DNA from: an uncultured Verrucomicrobiota bacterium
GTDB lineage: Bacteria > Verrucomicrobiota > Kiritimatiellia > CAIVKH01
Direction of reading: 5' to 3'
Length of the DNA: 64,000 nt
Assembly: GCA_937872895.1 (NCBI GenBank)
Contig: CALMUP010000009.1
Location: 339,334 to 403,333 of the forward strand
A model generated the notes under the pieces. That model was not told the DNA's origin. It saw only the letters and a list, made by a program, of their open reading frames with translations, and did not search any database. Positions 33,809 to 42,393 of this stretch are shown here, in pieces. Position 1 is the stretch's first letter; every line of letters begins with the position of its first letter. Both the position numbers and the translations under genes were made by a program.

Positions 33809-35583
33809 GACACGGAGATCCTTTCGAAGGCGCGCAGCCATTCCTGGGTGCGCTGCAGGTGTCGCTTCAGGCGGGCGGCATCCGGGTGGTCGGAGGACCG
33901 GGCGGCGAAGCGGGTTTCATCGCAGACGGCAAGCAACACGCCAAGTTCGTCGCGGTCACCGGTAGGCAACGCCGGCGCGAACGTGCGCAGGATCAGTTCC
34001 GGCGAAACTTCTCCGGCCTCGAGGTTGGCCCGGTGCGCCGTGTAATCGGCGAAGGCGCGCCAGAGCGCCGCATAGAAAGCGTGCGGATCGCTGGCGGCGA
34101 GGGCTGCTTCGGCCTCGCGGATGGCCGCCCGCGCGGAACGCGGAGCCAGCGCGCGGCGTCGGCGTGACACATCGCGGTCGAGTGCGTCGCGGCGTCGCTG
34201 CACGGCCAGTGCCACCATCAGGGCCGCGACCGGTGCGAGGTGCAGCGGGGATGGCCATGCCGTGGCCCGTCCCGGTTCGATGACCGGGGTCCACGATTCG
34301 GGAGCCCGTTTGGGTCCGATGATGTCGATGCCCAGCGGCTGGCGGATCGAGCTTGATGCCACGGTTGGTGTTTGGAACAGGTGCGGCTGGGTGGCCCCGC
34401 CGGTTTTCACCAGCAACGGAAACGGTCCGCGTACAATGGTCTGGTATGCCGCCTGCTGCGGGTCGAAGTAGGTGAAGGTGACCGGCGGCACTGCGCTCAA
34501 CTGATCGGTGCGGGGCAGCACCACCTGTTCGAAGACCTTCTGTTGTGGCCCGCTGGCGATCAGCTTGGGGTCGTAGCGGCGGAAGTCATCACCCAGTTCG
34601 ATGGCCGGCATGGCGATGGTCTCGAGATTGCCGCGGCCGGTGATGGTGACGGTCAGGGTGATCGGATCGCCCACCGTGACTTCGGTCGGCTGCACCTGCA
34701 GGTCCATGGTGAACTGGCCGACTGCGCCACTGAAATTGCCGGGCCGTCCGTCTGCGGGTAGCGGGCGGATGTTCACGGCGAGCGGTTCGGCGGGAACGAC
34801 CAGCGGCTGGGCCTCGTAGCGGCCGAAGAAGGCATCGAAGCCAAACGGGTCGCGCGATTGCTCGCGGCGGACCAGCACATGCACCCGCACCATCGGATCC
34901 AGTGTGAAGGTTCCGGCGGTCATCGCGGTCGCACGCATGCGGAAGCGGCGCACGTCGTACAACTCGCCGTTGATGTTTTCGCGCGATCCGCCGAGCTCCT
35001 GGAATTCATCGAGGTTCAGTCCGGTGCTGGGCAGGTTCTGCAGCTGGATGGTGCGGTCCAGTTGCACGCCCCGGTAATAGAGGGACAGTTCGACATCAAA
35101 GCGCTCCTGCAGGTAGAGCTCGGTGCGCGGGAGGTTCAGGCGGGCGAAGACCAGCTCGTCGATGGTTGCCTGGCCGTCGCCTCCCGCTGCATTCGCGGGA
35201 GGGAGCACCTCCACCATCACCGGCTCGAGGTCGAAGTTCTGTCCGTTGACGGTGAGGGTGAAGGGGCCCAGGCGAAACTGCCCGGTGGCCAGTGGTTGCA
35301 GCCGGAAATTGTACGACAACCGGTGTTGCTGGCGGCCATTGATCATCTGGAACTGCGTCTCCTGGCCGACGAAATGGACCTGGAATCCCGGGATTTCCGG
35401 CAGGGCCGGCGCCTGCGGCATGGGAACATCCACGAAGGACAACTTCATCACGGCGGTCTCGTTCAGCCGCATGGTTCTCGGCTGTACATCCAGCATGACC
35501 TGCTGGGCCGTAGCGGAAAACGCGGCGAAGGCCACCGCAAGGGTGGTCAGCCATCGCCGAAGGTTTTCGATTGCGACCTGCAT
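33799..35583 (-). CDS. batD: BatD family protein
   Basis: A 594-residue exported protein. The signal peptide ends near FSATAQQ. The BatD pattern of tandem Ig-like domains follows: MLDVQPRTMRLNETAVMKLSF, then YNFRLQPLATGQFRLGPFTL and VQPTEVTVGDPITLTVTITG. One transmembrane helix near residue 440 (LHLAPVAALMVALAVQ) leads to a cytoplasmic helical tail (REAEAALAASDPHAFYAALWRAFADYTA). BatD is thought to assemble with the BatA/BatB vWA proteins in the envelope. It sits between batC and batE, as in Bacteroides. Confidence 0.83.
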   Translation of the reverse strand: MQVAIENLRRWLTTLAVAFAAFSATAQQVMLDVQPRTMRLNETAVMKLSFVDVPMPQAPALPEIPGFQVHFVGQETQFQMINGRQQHRLSYNFRLQPLATGQFRLGPFTLTVNGQNFDLEPVMVEVLPPANAAGGDGQATIDELVFARLNLPRTELYLQERFDVELSLYYRGVQLDRTIQLQNLPSTGLNLDEFQELGGSRENINGELYDVRRFRMRATAMTAGTFTLDPMVRVHVLVRREQSRDPFGFDAFFGRYEAQPLVVPAEPLAVNIRPLPADGRPGNFSGAVGQFTMDLQVQPTEVTVGDPITLTVTITGRGNLETIAMPAIELGDDFRRYDPKLIASGPQQKVFEQVVLPRTDQLSAVPPVTFTYFDPQQAAYQTIVRGPFPLLVKTGGATQPHLFQTPTVASSSIRQPLGIDIIGPKRAPESWTPVIEPGRATAWPSPLHLAPVAALMVALAVQRRRDALDRDVSRRRRALAPRSARAAIREAEAALAASDPHAFYAALWRAFADYTAHRANLEAGEVSPELILRTFAPALPTGDRDELGVLLAVCDETRFAARSSDHPDAARLKRHLQRTQEWLRAFERISVSCV

Positions 35584-35584
35584 C

Positions 35585-36157
35585 TCACCAATCCTTTTCC
35601 ACCGGAGGCATGTTCCGCATGGAGCGCCGTATCATTTCCTGGTTTACTAGTTCGCGCTGAGCCTCTTCAAGCTGGCGTAAACTGTCGAGCACCATCTCCG
35701 CCTCCTCCTCGGTCATCTCCTCGGCGGTTTTCGGTTCGCCTGGTTGTTCGCGGGATTCGTCGGGTTGCTGGTCCTTGTCCGCTTCGTTTTGATCCTGCTG
35801 GTCCTGCTCCTGTTCATCCGGGGGTGATGGTTGTTCCTCCGGTGGTTGCTCGCCCTCCGGCGGGGGTTGTTCGTCCGGAGAGGACTCGGATGAGGATGAT
35901 TGTTGCTGTTGCTGCTGTTGTTGCTGCTGATCCTGCTGGCGTTCGATCAGTTCCTTGAGCCGGATCAGCGCCGAGTCTTCGGGATAATGCACCAGGCCCT
36001 CGTTGACGATGGCCAGTGCCTGTTCGGGTGACTCGCGGATAAAGATCGCGGATCCGCGGTTGAAGTAGTCGGTCGGTGGCGAAACCTGGGCGTGTTGCGC
36101 GATGGTGGAACCGGCCATGGCACCCGCCATGGCCGCGATGATGAGGATGCGCTTCAT
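35585..36157 (-). CDS. batC: BatC-like TPR protein with Gln/Glu-rich tail
   Basis: A 190-residue exported protein. The signal peptide MKRILIIAAMAGAMAGSTIA is followed by one TPR-like unit (NRGSAIFIRESPEQALAIVNEG). A long acidic low-complexity stretch then starts with a run of ten glutamines and continues rich in Pro, Glu, Gln, Ser and Asp. It ends with a charged helix (AEEMTEEEAEMVLDSLRQLE, AQRELVNQEMIRRSMRNMPP). It lies directly before batD. The composition resembles BatC proteins; the low-complexity part is probably a flexible linker. Confidence 0.7.
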   Translation of the reverse strand: MKRILIIAAMAGAMAGSTIAQHAQVSPPTDYFNRGSAIFIRESPEQALAIVNEGLVHYPEDSALIRLKELIERQQDQQQQQQQQQQSSSSESSPDEQPPPEGEQPPEEQPSPPDEQEQDQQDQNEADKDQQPDESREQPGEPKTAEEMTEEEAEMVLDSLRQLEEAQRELVNQEMIRRSMRNMPPVEKDW

Positions 36158-36864
36158 GGCATGGCTCCTTCCGGCGGCGTGACGAGAATCTCGGCGACCC
36201 CGGCGGTTCGTTCGGCCATGGTTTCAAGCGCCTTCTTCTTTTCGGGTTCCAGTTCCAGGGCCTTGGTCATGACCGGCATCTGGTCCTGGAACCATCGGGC
36301 GGCTTCGATGAATCGGTAGGAATCGACCATCGTCGCACCTTGCTCGAGGCGCATCATGGCCATGGCCACCAGTTCAAGGATCCGCTGCTGGCCAAGGATG
36401 CTCAGCTCCACATTCACCTTGGCGTCGCGGTCTGTCGGGTCAAGGCGCAGGGCCGCCATGTAGTTGGTTTGCGCCGCCTGGAACCCCTTGAAGGCATTCA
36501 CGATATCACCTTCGTCGAGGGCCTGTCGCGCCATCTGGTGCCGGGTGTTGCCGAGGTTGAAATAGGTCCGGCGCTGTACATCCAGGTCGGTGGTGCGCAA
36601 GGCGGCCTGAAACGACCGGGCAGCCTCCTCCGGGCGACTCAACCGATAGTGGCCGACGCCGCTGTTGTAGTGCAGTAGGGCGCGGGTCGGTTCGGTCAGG
36701 GAGGTGCTGTTGGTCAAGGCTTGCTGGAGAAGGTCCAGGCCCTTGGCATAGTCCTCACGGTCGTACCAGCGAACAGCTTCATGGAGTTGGCGCACGGCGA
36801 CCGTGTCATCCGCCCGAATGGCGGCAGCGACAAGCATGAACAGAATGAGCAGCAGGTGTTTCAC
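36154..36864 (-). CDS. TPR protein of the Bat operon
   Basis: A 236-residue exported TPR protein. It starts with GTG at 36864, behind an excellent GGAGG site 8 bases upstream and overlapping the batB stop (GTGA). A signal peptide (VKHLLLILFMLVAAAIRA) precedes repeats such as AVRWYDREDYAKGLDLLQQAL, LLHYNSGVGHYRLSRPEEAA and YFNLGNTRHQMARQALDEGD. It is likely a periplasmic scaffold in the Bat complex, perhaps the second half of a split BatC/TPR role. The in-frame extension further upstream lies inside batB and is not credible. Confidence 0.78.
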   Translation of the reverse strand: MKHLLLILFMLVAAAIRADDTVAVRQLHEAVRWYDREDYAKGLDLLQQALTNSTSLTEPTRALLHYNSGVGHYRLSRPEEAARSFQAALRTTDLDVQRRTYFNLGNTRHQMARQALDEGDIVNAFKGFQAAQTNYMAALRLDPTDRDAKVNVELSILGQQRILELVAMAMMRLEQGATMVDSYRFIEAARWFQDQMPVMTKALELEPEKKKALETMAERTAGVAEILVTPPEGAMP

Positions 36865-37868
36865 GGTTTCAACCTCCGCCGTTCGCTGCGGACCGCCTCG
36901 ATGGCCAGGCAGAGGCAGCCAAGCGCGATGAACCATCCGGCGCGCTCCTCGTATACCTTGATGCGCTGGCTTTCGCCGGTGGCGGCCTGAAGTTTCGACC
37001 ATTCCTCGCGAACGATTCGTTCGATGCCAAACTGGCCGGGTTGGGCCCGCAAGTACGCGCCTCCGGTACCGAGCGCCAATCGGGCGAGCAGGCTTTCATT
37101 CAGGGAGCTCTTCACGACGTTGCCATCGCGGTCGCGCAGGAAATTTTCGCGTCCGGAAGCGTCACGCACCGGGATCAGTTCACCCTCCGGATTGCCGACG
37201 CCGATGGTGTACACGCGAATGCCCTGTTTCTCCAGTTCGGGCAGCAGGGTGAGGGGATCCTCCTGGGTGTCCTCCCCATCCGAGATCAGGACGATCAGCC
37301 GGTCCGCCGTGCTGTTCGGGTCGAACGAACGCATGGCGGTGCGCAGCGCATCGGCAATGGCCGAACCTCCGCGGGGCACCAGGCCGACATTCAGATCCTC
37401 CACATACATCATAAAGGCGGCGTAGTCCGAGGTCAGCGGGCTTTGCAGGTAACTGGCGCCCGCGAATACGACCATGCCGATGCGGTCGCCGCGCAATTCG
37501 CCGACCAGGTCGCGAAGCGCCCATTTGGTCTGTTGCAGACGGTTCGGTTTCAGGTCGGTGGCCAGCATGGAACGCGAGGTGTCCACCACGACCATGACAT
37601 CGAGTCCGGTGCGTTTGATCTCCCGCCAGGTAAAGCCCCATTGCGGTCGGGCGAGGGCGATGGTGAAGCACAACGCGGCCGCGCACCACCAGGCGAGCCG
37701 GTTCATGACCCGTTGATGGATCCAGGCCGGTGCGATGACCGACCATACCCCCTGGTCAAACAGGGTGCTGAAGCGGCGCAAGCGGTGGCGTTGCAGCAGC
37801 ACCACCAGTCCGGCAAACAGGGCGAGCGCCCACACCAGGTGAAGCCGTTCCGGAGCACCCCAGTTCAT
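36861..37868 (-). CDS. batB: von Willebrand factor A domain membrane protein (BatB-like)
   Basis: A 335-residue protein. Two N-terminal transmembrane helices (LHLVWALALFAGLVVLLQ; LAWWCAAALCFTIALA) are followed by a vWA domain with the MIDAS motif DTSRS in VMVVVDTSRSMLATDL. The conserved Thr/Ser and Asp positions are in QSPLTSDYAAF and VLISDGEDTQED. A C-terminal helix (WFIALGCLCLAIEAV) re-enters the membrane. vWA domains bind partners through the metal site. It overlaps batA by 4 bases. MoxR, encoded upstream, is the expected ATPase partner. Confidence 0.87.
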   Translation of the reverse strand: MNWGAPERLHLVWALALFAGLVVLLQRHRLRRFSTLFDQGVWSVIAPAWIHQRVMNRLAWWCAAALCFTIALARPQWGFTWREIKRTGLDVMVVVDTSRSMLATDLKPNRLQQTKWALRDLVGELRGDRIGMVVFAGASYLQSPLTSDYAAFMMYVEDLNVGLVPRGGSAIADALRTAMRSFDPNSTADRLIVLISDGEDTQEDPLTLLPELEKQGIRVYTIGVGNPEGELIPVRDASGRENFLRDRDGNVVKSSLNESLLARLALGTGGAYLRAQPGQFGIERIVREEWSKLQAATGESQRIKVYEERAGWFIALGCLCLAIEAVRSERRRLKP

Positions 37869-38860
37869 GGCAACCTCCCGATGCGTCCAACCGAGAGTAT
37901 TTTTTCGAGCGCCAGCAGGCCGAGGGCGAGGGCGAGGAACGGGACAAACCGTTCCTCGAAATAGCGGTACTGGTCGATGGTGATTTCCGTCTTCTCCAGC
38001 TTGTCGATTTCCTCGTACACCCGGCGCAGTCCGTCCAGGTCGCGCGCACGGAAGTACTGGCCGCCGGTGAGTCGCGCCATCTCCTTCAGGGTTTCCTCGT
38101 CGATCTCGGATGGTTGCCGGATGTACTGGGTGCCACCGAACGGGTCGCGGATCGGCACGCGCACGAGGCCGTCGGTGCCGGCACCAACCGTGTACACCTT
38201 GATGCCGAGAGCCTTGGCGGAGGCTGCGGCATTCAGCGGGGAGATCTCGCCGGCGTTGTTCACGCCATCGGTCAGCAGCACGACGATCCGGGAGGCGGCA
38301 GTGCTGTCGCGCAGGCGGTTGATGGCTGCGGCGAGGCCCGAGCCAATGGCGGTTCCATCGGGCAGGACTCCGGTTTCAAGACGTTGCACTTGCTGGAGCA
38401 ACCAGCCATGGTCCATGGTCAGCGGAGCCATGGTGAACGGCATGGCGGCGAAGGCGACCAAGCCCATCCGGTCGTGCGGCCGGTTCCCGATGAAGGCCTC
38501 AAGCACCTCCTTGGCCGCGCCGATGCGGTTGATCGGCTTGCCGCTGTCGGCGAAATCCTCGGCGAGCATTGAAGTCGAGACATCCACGCTCAAGACAATG
38601 TCGATGCCCTCCGTGCGCACGCTGCTCTCCTCGATGCCACGCTGTGGACGGGCCAGGGCAACCACGAGCAAGACGCAAGCTGCGGCATACAGGATGGGTA
38701 GCACGGGTTGGGCGCGTACGGCCCATCCCGGTGAAACCGATGCCATCATGCCGCCATCGCTGGTGCGAACCGCCGTGCGGTGGCGTCGGCTGTACCGGAG
38801 GTACAGCAGGATCGGGATCAGCAGGAGAAGCAGGAAGGCCCACGGGTAGCGGAAGATCAT
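37865..38860 (-). CDS. batA: von Willebrand factor A domain membrane protein (BatA-like)
   Basis: A 331-residue paralogue of the following gene product. The N-terminal helix (PWAFLLLLLIPILLYLRYSR) is followed by a second (VLPILYAAACVLLVVALARP) and a vWA domain with intact MIDAS DVSTS (VLSVDVSTSMLAEDF). TMAPLTMDHG and VVLLTDGVNNAGEI follow. The C-terminus has a transmembrane helix (FVPFLALALGLLALEKIL). Its length matches BatA. It overlaps both neighbours by 4 bases, so the order DUF4381-batA-batB is translationally coupled. Confidence 0.87.
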   Translation of the reverse strand: MIFRYPWAFLLLLLIPILLYLRYSRRHRTAVRTSDGGMMASVSPGWAVRAQPVLPILYAAACVLLVVALARPQRGIEESSVRTEGIDIVLSVDVSTSMLAEDFADSGKPINRIGAAKEVLEAFIGNRPHDRMGLVAFAAMPFTMAPLTMDHGWLLQQVQRLETGVLPDGTAIGSGLAAAINRLRDSTAASRIVVLLTDGVNNAGEISPLNAAASAKALGIKVYTVGAGTDGLVRVPIRDPFGGTQYIRQPSEIDEETLKEMARLTGGQYFRARDLDGLRRVYEEIDKLEKTEITIDQYRYFEERFVPFLALALGLLALEKILSVGRIGRLP

Positions 38861-39777
38861 TGCGCACCTCCGGTGGGCGGGGGAGGGATGGTTTCCCGGA
38901 CGAGCCGCTCGGCTGCGGCGAGGGCGGCTTCCATGTCGGCTGCGGCCGGGGCAAAGCGGGCGAATTTCACCAGGTCGCTCTGCTCGAGGAACGACTGGGT
39001 CAGTTGCCGGTGCGCCAGGCTCAGGATGTCGGACTGGCTGGAGGTGCGGATGAATTCCTCGGTGGTTTGCTCCGGGGCATTGAGGTCAAACCGTTGTTCG
39101 AGGTAGAGGCGCACAATGGCGGATACTTCGACGAAAAACGGCCCGGTATTTCCGGTCTCGATCCAGCCACGAGCCCGGAGGGCCTGCAACGCGGAGAGGG
39201 CGAGGTCGTGGGGCGGTAATAGGCGCGGGGAGGGCTGGGTCGTGGGGCGGCGAAGGAGCTTTCGGGCCAGCAGCGCCATCGCTGCGGCTAGGAGGGTGGT
39301 GGCGGCGATCACAGCGGCGATGGTCGACCACGGGGGGCCACCGGCGGAGACCGGTCCCTTGATGTCGGCGAGTTCCGGCGGGGGATTGCTCAGTACGGAG
39401 GAGACGTGCAGTAGCAGGGGGGGCAGATCCAGCCGGGTTTCCTCGCCGCCGGCTTTCGCCGCCAGGACCGGATTGGTGGCCACGCGGTGTTCGCCGACGA
39501 TGAACGAGGTGAGCTGGATTGTCGTGCTCGATTCGGACTTGCCGTCGGGCCGTGCGCGACGGGCTTGTTGCTGATCCCACACGGTGATTACCGGAGACCG
39601 GTCCAGCGACGGGATCAGCAGGCTCTCGCCCTCGTCCAGTATGGCGGTGATGGTCAGGGTGACGCGGTCGCCGACAAGGATGCGGTTCGTGCTCAGGGTG
39701 GCGGTCAGGTCACTGGCCGCGGAAGCGGTCAGCGCGGTGACCACCAGGGCAAGCAGGATGGCGTGGCTGCGGTTCAT
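38857..39777 (-). CDS. DUF4381-like Bat operon protein
   Basis: A 306-residue protein. A signal peptide (MNRSHAILLALVVTALTASA) is followed by an Ig-like extracytoplasmic domain (LSTNRILVGDRVTLTITAIL). One transmembrane helix (STIAAVIAATTLLAAAMALL) leads to a cytoplasmic helical domain (ALSALQALRARGWIETGNTG, VRLYLEQRFDLNAPEQTTEE, FLEQSDLVKFARFAPAAADM). The last part is typical of the DUF4381 proteins found between DUF58 and vWA genes. The ATG at 39777 overlaps the DUF58 stop by 4 bases. Its role in the complex is unknown. Confidence 0.75.
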   Translation of the reverse strand: MNRSHAILLALVVTALTASAASDLTATLSTNRILVGDRVTLTITAILDEGESLLIPSLDRSPVITVWDQQQARRARPDGKSESSTTIQLTSFIVGEHRVATNPVLAAKAGGEETRLDLPPLLLHVSSVLSNPPPELADIKGPVSAGGPPWSTIAAVIAATTLLAAAMALLARKLLRRPTTQPSPRLLPPHDLALSALQALRARGWIETGNTGPFFVEVSAIVRLYLEQRFDLNAPEQTTEEFIRTSSQSDILSLAHRQLTQSFLEQSDLVKFARFAPAAADMEAALAAAERLVRETIPPPPTGGAQ

Positions 39778-40649
39778 CGACGGCGCTCCCGTTGGCGGAA
39801 GAACCGGACCAGCTCGCGGGCATACGGTTTCCCGGTGGTCAGTTCGATCGTATCCACCCCGTGCTTGCGGAACAGGTCGCGGAGCGCGGCATCGCGGCGG
39901 GCGGCTTGTTCCTCGAAGGCCATCCGGGTGGCGCGGTCGGAGGTGTCGAGCAACAGGCGCTGTCCGGATTCCGCATCTTCCCACTCGATGACGCCGGCCG
40001 GAACGAGCTGGCGTTCGCGGGGGTCGCGGATGGCGACGGCGATCATGTCGTGCCGTTTCGCGGATACGGCGAGGGCGGAGGCGAAGCCGTGATCGATGAA
40101 GTCACTGACCAGGAAGGTCACGGTCTTGCGGGTGGAGATCCGGTTCAGGAATTGCAGGGCGGCGGTGATCGAGGTGCCATGTCGTTTTGGCGGCATGTAG
40201 AGGACGTCACGGATCACCCGGAGTACGTGCCGGGTTCCCTTGCGCGGGGGGATGAAGTGTTCTGCCTCGTCGGTAAACAGGATCAATCCGACGCGGTCGT
40301 TGTTGCGGGTGGCCGCGAAAGCCAGCACCGCAGCCAGTTCAGCGGCGAGGTCGCGCTTGATCTGGCTCGCACTTCCGAACTGGTTCGAGCGGCTGATGTC
40401 CACGACCAGCATGACGGTCAGCTCGCGCTCCTCGACAAACTTCTTGATGAACGGGTGGCCCATGCGTGCGGTCACGTTCCAGTCGATCGTCCGGATATCG
40501 TCCCCGGCCTGGTACTCGCGCACCTCCTGGAACTCCATGCCCTGGCCCTTGAACACCGAATGGTATTGGCCGGCGAACAGATCGCTCACCATGTGGGTGG
40601 TGCGGATCTGGATCTGGCGGATTTTCTTGAGGACATCGGGCGGGATCAT
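39774..40649 (-). CDS. DUF58 domain protein
   Basis: A 291-residue cytoplasmic protein of the DUF58 family, which carries a vWA-like fold and almost always accompanies MoxR ATPases. Landmarks are QYHSVFKGQGMEFQEVREYQ with AGDDIRTIDWNVTARMG directly following (the family signature), and a MIDAS-like DISRS in VMLVVDISRSNQFG. The ATG at 40649 (MIPPDVLKKI) was chosen because the family domain begins there; upstream sequence runs into the extragenic repeat. It begins about 140 bases downstream of moxR. Confidence 0.87.
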   Translation of the reverse strand: MIPPDVLKKIRQIQIRTTHMVSDLFAGQYHSVFKGQGMEFQEVREYQAGDDIRTIDWNVTARMGHPFIKKFVEERELTVMLVVDISRSNQFGSASQIKRDLAAELAAVLAFAATRNNDRVGLILFTDEAEHFIPPRKGTRHVLRVIRDVLYMPPKRHGTSITAALQFLNRISTRKTVTFLVSDFIDHGFASALAVSAKRHDMIAVAIRDPRERQLVPAGVIEWEDAESGQRLLLDTSDRATRMAFEEQAARRDAALRDLFRKHGVDTIELTTGKPYARELVRFFRQRERRR

Positions 40650-40690
40650 GACGACACGCGTTCTGTGTTCAGACTTTTCGATTGTTTGTG

Positions 40691-40777
40691 ACAACCACGA
40701 ATGGACACCAATGGATACGAATAGTAGCGAATAGCAGCTCCATTCATTCGCGTTTATTCGTGTTCATTCGTGGTTTG
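40691..40777. repeat. Hairpin-forming decamer repeat between moxR and the DUF58 gene
   Basis: The left half is four 10-base units in tandem: CACGAATGGA, CACCAATGGA, TACGAATAGT, AGCGAATAGC (from 40696). The right half (about 40744-40777) carries the inverted units, ending in CATTCGTGG followed by TTTGT. The arms can pair over about 30 bases with a few mismatches. The same decamer in CACGGATGGA form bounds the element at 15003-15288. It lies inside the operon spacer and could modulate read-through from moxR. Confidence 0.65.
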
Positions 40778-40791
40778 TTTCCATTCGAATA

Positions 40792-41781
40792 CTATGGGAC
40801 GGGTAATTTGTTCAGGATGCGGGTAATGAGGTCGTCGGTGGTCAGGTCCTCGGCCTCGGCCTCGTAGGAGACGAGCACGCGGTGGCGCAGCACGTCAGGG
40901 GCGACCGACTTCACATCCTGCGGGGTGACATAACCGCGACCGTTGAGAAAAGCCTGTGCTTTGGCCGCGAGGGTCAGGTAGATCGTCGCGCGCGGGGAAG
41001 CGCCATAGCGGATGTAGGGCTTGAGGTCGAGCTGGTAGGCGACGGGATCGCGGGTGGCAAAGACAATGGACAGGATGTAGTCCTTGATCTTGTCATCCAC
41101 GTAGATGTTGTCCACCACATTGCGTGCGGCGATGATCTGTTCCAGTTTCACCACGGGCCGGGCCGGGGTGTGGGCCTTCGTGCTGGCCATCGCATCGAGG
41201 ATTCGCCGTTCCTCCTCCAGACTCGGGTACTGAACCTTCAGTTTCAGCATGAAGCGGTCGACCTGGGCCTCGGGCAGGGGGTAGGTACCTTCCTGTTCGA
41301 TCGGGTTCTGGGTGGCGAGGACGAGGAACGGTTCGGGCAGCCGGAACGTTTCCGGTCCGATGGTCACCTGGCGTTCCTGCATCGCTTCCAGCAGGGCGCT
41401 CTGGACCTTGGCCGGGGCGCGGTTGATTTCGTCGGCGAGGATCAGGTTCGCGAACACCGGGCCCTTGCGGATGGTGAACTGTCCTTCCTTCGGGTTGTAG
41501 AGCTGGGTACCGATGATATCGGCGGGAAGCAGGTCGGGGGTGAACTGGATGCGTTGCATCGAAGCGCTGATCGCACCGGCCAGGGTTTTCACGGCGAGGG
41601 TCTTGGCCAGGCCGGGCATGCCTTCCAACAGGATATGCCCGTTGGCCAGCAGGCCCATGATCAGGCGATCGATGACATACTGTTGGCCGACGATGATCGT
41701 GCCGATTTCCGCGCGCAACGCGTTGACGAACGCGCTGTGTTCGCGGACCTGTTCATTGATGGCGGTAATACCCGTGCTCAT
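40792..41781 (-). CDS. moxR: MoxR family AAA+ ATPase
   Basis: A 329-residue AAA+ ATPase. Walker A is LLEGMPGLAKT, with the GLAKT form typical of MoxR. Walker B is LILADEINRAPAKVQSALLE, and sensor 1 is LATQNPIEQEGTYPLPEAQ. The C-terminal lid is KPYIRYGASPRATIYLTLAA. MoxR proteins act as chaperones for metal-binding vWA proteins such as the BatA, BatB and DUF58 products encoded next. GGAG lies upstream of the ATG at 41781. It is the first gene of the ten-gene operon. Confidence 0.92.
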   Translation of the reverse strand: MSTGITAINEQVREHSAFVNALRAEIGTIIVGQQYVIDRLIMGLLANGHILLEGMPGLAKTLAVKTLAGAISASMQRIQFTPDLLPADIIGTQLYNPKEGQFTIRKGPVFANLILADEINRAPAKVQSALLEAMQERQVTIGPETFRLPEPFLVLATQNPIEQEGTYPLPEAQVDRFMLKLKVQYPSLEEERRILDAMASTKAHTPARPVVKLEQIIAARNVVDNIYVDDKIKDYILSIVFATRDPVAYQLDLKPYIRYGASPRATIYLTLAAKAQAFLNGRGYVTPQDVKSVAPDVLRHRVLVSYEAEAEDLTTDDLITRILNKLPVP

Positions 41782-41883
41782 GCGTGATGCTCCTCGTACG
41801 AAACGCGGTCGCTCCGGGCTGCATGCTTCGTGCGACGATGCGTCTCAATGTGTTGAACTTGGATGGTTCCTGAATGGTTCCGT

Positions 41884-42393
41884 TCAAAATTTTTGTTGTT
41901 GTCGCAGTGCCTCGTACACCGCGATTCCTGCGGCGGTGGAAAGGTTCAGGGAGCGCACATGGGCGGTTTGCAGCGGGATGCCGAGGCGCTGATCCGGATA
42001 ACGGGCCAACAGTTCATCGGACAAGCCGCGGGTTTCCGAGCCGAACACCAGGTGGTCGCCGGGTTTGAAGCGGGCTTCAAAAATGGATGCCGGTGCGCCG
42101 GTGCTGAACAGGAACATCCGGGCAGGTCGCGCTGCTTCCAGGTAGGCCTTCCAGGACGGGTGGATGGCCGGTGCGATCGAGTCCCAGTAATCGAGGCCGG
42201 CCCGGCGCAGTTTGGCATCATCGATGGTGAAGCCGAGCGGTTCGATCAGGTGCAGTTGGCACCCGGTCGCCGCGCAGAGGCGGGCGATATTGCCGGTATT
42301 GGGGGGGATTTCCGGTTCGACCAGCACCACATGAAAGGGTGGGTCTGGCCAACTGAAGGCATGGTCGAACCGGCGGGTGTGCGTGTGTTTCAC
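41884..42393 (-). CDS. trmL: tRNA (cytidine/uridine-34-2'-O)-methyltransferase TrmL
   Basis: A 169-residue SPOUT methyltransferase of the short TrmL type. The N-terminal EPEIPPNTGNIARLCAATGC, knot motif LVFGSETRGLSDELL and C-terminal IPLQTAHVRSLNLSTAAGIA followed by VYEALRQQ are diagnostic. It methylates the wobble ribose of certain leucine tRNAs using SAM. The start is GTG at 42393, overlapping the preceding stop (GTGA), so it depends on translation of the secreted protein gene upstream. About 15 residues precede the usual start of the family. Confidence 0.88.
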   Translation of the reverse strand: MKHTHTRRFDHAFSWPDPPFHVVLVEPEIPPNTGNIARLCAATGCQLHLIEPLGFTIDDAKLRRAGLDYWDSIAPAIHPSWKAYLEAARPARMFLFSTGAPASIFEARFKPGDHLVFGSETRGLSDELLARYPDQRLGIPLQTAHVRSLNLSTAAGIAVYEALRQQQKF

